Below, in pieces: positions 6,424-10,048 of a stretch of 10,048 bases of DNA; the first letter of the stretch is position 1, and every line of letters starts with the position of its first letter. Source of the DNA: an uncultured Clostridia bacterium (lineage in GTDB: Bacteria; Bacillota; Clostridia; Oscillospirales; Oscillospiraceae); the NCBI GenBank assembly GCA_945918815.1, contig CAMEIU010000073.1, positions 1 through 10,048 on the forward strand. The letters are read 5' to 3'. Both the position numbers and the translations under genes were made by a program. The notes under the pieces were generated by a model, which worked only from the letters and a program-made list of their open reading frames with translations, made no database searches and was not told the origin of the DNA.

Positions 6424-6573
6424 CCCTCGTGCCCCCTCTGAGGGGGCTGTCAGCGAAGCTGACTGGGGGTTGTACCGATCAGCAATTTTACCGAACAACG
6501 GTACAATTGCAAACTTGCAACAACCCCCAGGCCGCCCTTCGGACGTCCAGCCCCCTAAGAGGGGGCACGAGGG
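6424..6573. mobile_element. 150-bp palindromic MITE-like element (type B) inside the operon
   Basis: The terminal inverted repeats of 26 bp (6424-6449 and 6548-6573; ends CCCTCGTGCCCC and GGGGCACGAGGG) match at 25 positions. A second nested pair is CTGGGGGTTGT against ACAACCCCCAG. The centre is a hairpin, 6482-6493 with 6499-6510, matching at 11 of 12 positions around an AACAA loop. There is no ORF or transposase. The whole element can fold into one long imperfect hairpin in RNA. It separates HAD-4 from HAD-5 and may attenuate or stabilise the downstream message. I see no convincing target-site duplication. Confidence 0.75.
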
Positions 6574-6630
6574 CCTTACAACAACTCAGCAAATCCCAGG
6601 CTTCCGAATGAAATCAAAAGGGGGACGGAT

Positions 6631-7374
6631 ATGGAAAAGCAAATCGACACCATCTTTGTGGACCTGGGCGACACCTTCCGGGTCATCCGCAGGGATGAGG
6701 CTTATATGACCGCGGCGAAGACGCGGATTGGCCAGCTGTTGGGTGTGGAGACCGACCCGGTCCAATTCTATCACGACGTCATTGAGCCAAGGTATGACAA
6801 GTACCGGGAATGGGCCTTGACCTTCTACTGCGAAGCGCCGGAGAAGGTTCTCTGGACCCGCTGGCTGGCCTATGACTTCCCCCGGGACCGGGTGGAAGCC
6901 GCGGCGGCGGAGCTGACCTACGAATACCGCAAGACCAAGGGCGAGCGGGTGGTCACCGACGGCGGCATTGAGACCATCCAGGAGCTGTACCGCCGGGGCT
7001 ACACCCTGGGCATCGTCAGCGACCTGGTGGGCGTCCACGAGGTGGACGAGTGGCTGGACCGGGATCAGCTGCGGCCCTATTTCAAGACCGTGCAGCAGTC
7101 CTCCATCTGCCTGATCCGCAAGCCCCATCCGGCCATCTACTATTACGCCTTGGAGGAAACCGGCTCCGATCCCGCCCGGACCTGCTATGTGGGCGACAAT
7201 TTGAACCGGGACATCGTGGGGGCCAAGGCCGCCGGTCTGGGCATGACCATCGGCGTCCAGTATCCCGGCAAAAAGCCCCAGACAGTCACCGAGGAAAACA
7301 AGCCGGACCGATTTATCACACATTTTTCTCAGCTGCTGGACATCTTCCCGCCGCTGAACCAGGAGGAAATGTAA
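6631..7374 (+). CDS. HAD-superfamily hydrolase (HAD-5), motif I DLGDT
   Basis: This encodes 247 residues. The start has AAGGGGG (6618-6624) six bases upstream, outside the palindromic element. Motif I is FVDLGDTF: nucleophile D11, Gly13 at D+2, and an extra Asp at D+3 (Asp14) not seen in the other copies. Motif II is IVSDL (S130), motif III is RKPHP (K164), and motif IV is GDNLNRD (D189, D194). The cap covers about residues 20-105. It is most like HAD-4 (NLNRDI.GAKAAG in motif IV). The C-terminus has NKPDRFITHFSQLLDIFP. Its stop codon is one base from the start of the mutase gene, and the mutase ribosome binding site lies inside its last codons, so the two products are probably made in step. 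Substrate unknown. Confidence 0.9.
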   Translation: MEKQIDTIFVDLGDTFRVIRRDEAYMTAAKTRIGQLLGVETDPVQFYHDVIEPRYDKYREWALTFYCEAPEKVLWTRWLAYDFPRDRVEAAAAELTYEYRKTKGERVVTDGGIETIQELYRRGYTLGIVSDLVGVHEVDEWLDRDQLRPYFKTVQQSSICLIRKPHPAIYYYALEETGSDPARTCYVGDNLNRDIVGAKAAGLGMTIGVQYPGKKPQTVTEENKPDRFITHFSQLLDIFPPLNQEEM

Positions 7375-7375
7375 C

Positions 7376-8938
7376 ATGGAACAAAACTTTCACGGCGGCG
7401 AGGCCCTGGCCAAAGCGGTAGAGGCCGCCTACGCCCAGGGACAGACCGACTACTCTCTGGAGCCCATGGCCCTGGTGGACGAAAACGGCGCGCCTATCGG
7501 TAAAATCAAGGACGGCGACAAGGTGGTCTTCTGCTGCCGCCGCGGCGAGCGGGAAATTGAGCTGACCGAGGCCTTTACAGATCCGGCGTTCAACCGCTTC
7601 GACCGGCCCCAGCTCCAAGACCTGGAGTTCGTCATCATGACCATGTATCATGAAAAATTCAAGCATCTGCCCATTGCCTTCGCGCCGGAACGGGTCCAGA
7701 AGCCCCTGGCCCAGGTTCTCAGCGAAGCGGGCCTCCGGCAGTTCCACTGCGCCGAGTCGGAAAAATACGCCCATGTGACGTTCTTCTTCAACGGCGGCTG
7801 CAACCAGCCCTTCCCCGGCGAGACAGACCTGTGTGTCCCCTCTCCCAAGGGCATCCCCTTCGACCAGAAGCCGGAGCTGAGCCTGCCGCAGGTGGCGGAA
7901 AAGGTTCAGGGGGCCGTGGACGAGGGCTACGACTTCATTCTGACCAACTTCGCCAACGGCGACGTCATCGGCCACACCTCCAACGCCGAAGCCAAGCTCC
8001 AGGCCGCCGCCACGGTCAGCCGCTATGTGGACCAGGTGGCCCATTACGCCAAGGAACACGGCTATGTGGTGGCCGTCACCGCTGACCACGGCAACATCGA
8101 GACCCTCTACACCAAGGAGGGCAAGCCCCATGTGGCACACACCACCAACCTGGTGCCCTTCGTGGTTCTGGATCCCAAGGGCCGGGACGTGACGCTGCGG
8201 GACGGTCGTCTGGGCGACGTGGCCCCCACGGTGCTGTCGGTGCTGGGTCTCCGGCAACCCGCCGAGATGACCGGCCGGTCTCTCATCGAGACCGAGGGCT
8301 TCACCCATGACAAGATGATGCTCATCATCCTGGACGGCTGGGGCTACGGTACCCATGACCAGGGCGACGCCATCTACCTGGCGGAGACGCCCGCCTGGGA
8401 CAAGCTGCTGGGAACCTATCCCAACAGCAGGCTGCGGGCCTCCGGCGAGGATGTGGGCCTCCAGGGCGGCAAGCCCGGCAACTCCGAGGCCGGTCACACC
8501 AACCTGGGCGCGGGCCGCGTGGTGCCCCAGGACGATGTCCGTATGGACGCGGCCATCCGGGACGGCTCCTTCCGCACCAACCCCGTGTTCCTCAAGACCA
8601 TTGAGGACGCCAGACAGGGCGGCGCGCTTCATCTGCTGGCCTATCTGACGGAAAAATCCAGCCACGGCTGCATCGACTATCCCCTGATGCTGGTGGAGAT
8701 GGCCGAAGGCGTCAAGGAAATCTATCTGCACATCATCTTCGACGGCCGCAGCACGGAACCGGGCAGCGCGCCGGCCATGCTCCGGGCTTTGGATGAGAAG
8801 CTGCGGAAGCTGGGCCGCGGCGTCGTGGTAGACGGCGTCGGCCGCGGCATTGCATTGGACCGGGACGGCAACTACGGCAAGATTCAAAAAGCCTACGAGT
8901 CCATGGTCCTGGGCAAGGGCACGCAGTACAAAGCGTAG
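7376..8938 (+). CDS. Circularly permuted cofactor-independent phosphoglycerate-mutase-family enzyme
   Basis: This encodes 520 residues; standard iPGM has about 510. The start has AGGAGG in the HAD-5 tail. The motifs of iPGM are nearly all present but rotated. Residues 1-104 match the second half of the transferase domain (TDYSLEP, KDGDKVVF, R56, R59). Residues 105-305 match the C-terminal phosphatase part: K130 in EKYAHVTFF; D196 and H200; D237 and H238 in TADHGN; H255. After a linker (TEGFTHDK), 314-384 match the normal N-terminus (LDGWG with D320, NSEAGH with Ser370 as phosphorylated nucleophile). Residues 385-520 match the first half of the transferase domain (H430, R458, R490, R496). All metal ligands and the nucleophile are kept. 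The usual Asp after DGR is Ser459, and other pocket residues differ. It is probably a Mn-dependent phosphotransferase or phosphatase; true 3PG/2PG mutase activity is uncertain. Confidence 0.9.
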   Translation: MEQNFHGGEALAKAVEAAYAQGQTDYSLEPMALVDENGAPIGKIKDGDKVVFCCRRGEREIELTEAFTDPAFNRFDRPQLQDLEFVIMTMYHEKFKHLPIAFAPERVQKPLAQVLSEAGLRQFHCAESEKYAHVTFFFNGGCNQPFPGETDLCVPSPKGIPFDQKPELSLPQVAEKVQGAVDEGYDFILTNFANGDVIGHTSNAEAKLQAAATVSRYVDQVAHYAKEHGYVVAVTADHGNIETLYTKEGKPHVAHTTNLVPFVVLDPKGRDVTLRDGRLGDVAPTVLSVLGLRQPAEMTGRSLIETEGFTHDKMMLIILDGWGYGTHDQGDAIYLAETPAWDKLLGTYPNSRLRASGEDVGLQGGKPGNSEAGHTNLGAGRVVPQDDVRMDAAIRDGSFRTNPVFLKTIEDARQGGALHLLAYLTEKSSHGCIDYPLMLVEMAEGVKEIYLHIIFDGRSTEPGSAPAMLRALDEKLRKLGRGVVVDGVGRGIALDRDGNYGKIQKAYESMVLGKGTQYKA

Positions 8939-8987
8939 CGCCGCTGCATACGGAAAAATGGGATTTGACGATGTGTTGTACTGGCAA

Positions 8988-9077
8988 TGTAGGGCGCGGC
9001 GACCCGACGCGCCGTTTGGCAGTTGATTCCAGGATGCAGCTGCCTGCATGCGGCACGTCCAGTGGCCGTGCCCTACA
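8988..9077 (+). repeat. Intergenic palindromic repeat, type A, copy 3
   Basis: This is a 90-bp element with ends TGTAGGGCGCGGC and GCCGTGCCCTACA, in the same orientation as the copy at 2520-2609 and inverted relative to the copy at 1-64. It is flanked by an imperfect outer inverted repeat: the ATGGGATTTG region (8958-8967) against the ACATCAACAAATTCCAATTT region from 9087. It lies between the mutase gene and the MgtC-type gene and may separate their transcripts, but I see no classical terminator with a T-run. Confidence 0.85.
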
Positions 9078-9086
9078 AAAAGCTGT

Positions 9087-9109
9087 ACATCAACAAATTC
9101 CAATTTCCC
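9087..9109 (+). repeat. Short flank repeat (arm module), copy 3
   Basis: ACATCAACAAATTCCAATTT followed by CCC. It differs from 78-100 at one position. It lies ten bases outside the type A palindrome, close to the spacing seen at the left edge of the window (14 bases). Confidence 0.7.
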
Positions 9110-9158
9110 ACTCTTCCATATCCATCGATTCTGATATTCCCGAAAGGAGTGTGTTTTC

Positions 9159-9878
9159 ATGGGGACTGAGGTCCTGGATCTGGCCGCCTTGGAGGTGGGG
9201 CCGCTGGAAATCATCCTCCGCCTGCTCTGCGCCATGTTGGCCGGTGCGATCATCGGCACAGAGCGGGAATACACCCACCGGCCCGCCGGTATGCGAACCC
9301 ATATGCTGGTGGCATTGGGCGCCTGCGTGGTCATGGTGACCAGCCAGATGATCTTTTTCCAATACCGCCCCTACGGCGCCACGCCGGATCCGGCCCGTCT
9401 CAGCGCCCAGGTCATCACCGGCGTCGGCTTCCTGGGCGCAGGCACCATTATGCGGGAGGGTCCCTCCATCAAAGGCCTGACCACGGCAGCAAGCGTTTGG
9501 GCCGTGGCCTGCCTCGGTATTGCCATTGGTGCAGGTTATCACGGCCTGGGCCTGGCCGGCACCGCCTGCATGATGATCATTCTCGTGCTGTTTGAGTGGC
9601 TGCAAAAGAAGCTGATGCACAGCCGCTACAGCCTGCACATGTTCTCCGTCTCCTGCAAGAACATTGTGGAGACCCTGGAGGTCATCAAAAAGCTGGCCGC
9701 CCAGCACGACGCCACGTTGAACGCCATCCAGGTGGACCAGACCGACGACGAATTCGAGATTTCCTTCAAAGCCGATTTCAGCGGCCGCTATGCCGATGAA
9801 CGGATGCATAAATTCTTTGTAGAACTGACCGAGGATCCCCGCACCGATTCTGTGAAAACAGAAAAGAGCAGAATCTAG
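9159..9878 (+). CDS. MgtC/SapB-family membrane protein
   Basis: This encodes 239 residues. The start is supported by AAAGGAG (9143-9149), nine bases upstream. The MgtC/SapB signature is clear: GTEREYTHRPAGMRTHMLV (33-51), QVITGVGFLGAGTIM (84-98) and IKGLTTAASVWAVACLG (104-120). There are four or five membrane helices, at roughly 17-34, 48-66, 84-98, 108-126 and 130-146. A soluble C-terminal domain follows from about 157 to 225; this position holds an ACT-like fold in some relatives. Family members influence magnesium or phosphate homeostasis and modulate membrane ATPases; several are inhibitory or regulatory rather than transporters. The link to the neighbouring phospho-enzymes may be coincidental, since a 220-base gap with a repeat separates it from the mutase. 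Confidence 0.92.
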   Translation: MGTEVLDLAALEVGPLEIILRLLCAMLAGAIIGTEREYTHRPAGMRTHMLVALGACVVMVTSQMIFFQYRPYGATPDPARLSAQVITGVGFLGAGTIMREGPSIKGLTTAASVWAVACLGIAIGAGYHGLGLAGTACMMIILVLFEWLQKKLMHSRYSLHMFSVSCKNIVETLEVIKKLAAQHDATLNAIQVDQTDDEFEISFKADFSGRYADERMHKFFVELTEDPRTDSVKTEKSRI

Positions 9879-9936
9879 ACCAAGCATCTTTCGTCAGAGA
9901 CCAACTGCATGGCCATTCGACGGCGAACAGTACCCT

Positions 9937-9959
9937 ATGGGCGGCAATCAGCCGCCCAT
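9937..9959. repeat. Perfect 9-bp hairpin downstream of the MgtC-type gene
   Basis: ATGGGCGGC and GCCGCCCAT form a perfect stem around the loop AATCA, about 60 bases after the stop codon. It is not followed by a T-run, so it is not a classical intrinsic terminator. The adjacent GGGGGCACGAG (9963-9973) resembles the ends of the type B element, so this is probably part of another intergenic repeat. Confidence 0.5.
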
Positions 9960-10048
9960 GCAGGGGGCACGAGCTGGGCCATGTCCGTCTGATGGGTCTA
10001 TCCCAAATTCTGTGTAAACTCTGCACAAGGCGCAAAACAGAGCAAAAT

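Noticed and set aside
6424..6573. Type B palindrome as a riboswitch or intrinsic terminator
   Set aside because: There is no T-run after the stem and no conserved aptamer core I recognise. The near-perfect terminal inverted repeats fit a mobile palindromic element better.
8290..8320. The permuted mutase as an assembly chimera or two fused gene fragments
   Set aside because: The frame is continuous, the two halves together make exactly one full-length iPGM with no duplication or loss, and the new termini fall in a natural loop with a proper start and stop. An artefact would be unlikely to do this, though reads were not available to confirm.
7316..9334. Very long minus-strand open frame (672 codons) opposite the mutase gene
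   Set aside because: It is a shadow of GC-rich coding on the plus strand. It runs through an intergenic palindrome, and its translation is low-complexity Gly/Val/His/Ala with no family motif, while the plus strand shows complete iPGM motifs and a good ribosome binding site.
1..10048. CRISPR array, tRNA or rRNA genes, phage att sites
   Set aside because: No regularly spaced identical repeats, no tRNA cloverleaf or rRNA signature, and no integrase were seen. The dispersed repeats are too few and too far apart to be an array.

Overview
The window looks like a chromosomal stretch of a GC-rich gut Clostridia, probably an Oscillospiraceae-type Firmicute. The coding sequence is GC-rich, every ribosome binding site is a strong AGGAGG-type, the main promoter matches the sigma-A consensus, and the gaps between genes carry palindromic repeats of a kind I associate with that group. 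The lineage is inference; there is no rRNA or tRNA here.

Layout. (1) 134-2446, plus strand: a tightly packed three-gene set encoding a small four-helix membrane protein, a ComEC-like metallo-beta-lactamase-fold hydrolase and a HAD-family hydrolase (HAD-1). (2) 2447-2689: a convergent gap filled by nested inverted repeats. (3) 2690-3700, minus strand: a LacI-family repressor. (4) 3701-4102: an AT-rich divergent control region with a consensus promoter facing each way and a CG-centred operator-like palindrome just downstream of the rightward promoter. (5) 4103-8938, plus strand: four further HAD paralogs (HAD-2 to HAD-5) followed by a phosphoglycerate-mutase-family enzyme. (6) 9159-9878, plus strand: an MgtC/SapB-family membrane protein, separated by another palindromic repeat. 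(7) 9879-10048: non-coding, with a hairpin and possibly the edge of another element.

The most notable gene is 7376-8938. It contains essentially all the motifs of cofactor-independent phosphoglycerate mutase (iPGM/GpmI), but in circularly permuted order. The usual C-terminal half (EKYAHVTFF, D...H, TADHGN, HTTN) comes first. The usual N-terminal half (LDGWG, NSEAGH, DGR, GR...DRD) comes second. The new termini fall in the loop of the transferase domain, and the old C and N termini are joined by a linker of about eight residues. All metal ligands and the phosphorylated serine are kept, while several positions in the phosphoglycerate pocket are changed.

How the genes may work together (inference): the LacI-family protein probably senses a small ligand, perhaps a sugar or sugar phosphate, and represses the HAD-2 to PGM operon. 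The HAD enzymes and the permuted mutase would then act on related phosphoesters. The five HADs share an unusual motif I in which the second aspartate is glycine, and individual copies have lost or changed other motif residues. The array may therefore have diversified in substrate, or may include non-catalytic members. The actual substrates cannot be read from the sequence.
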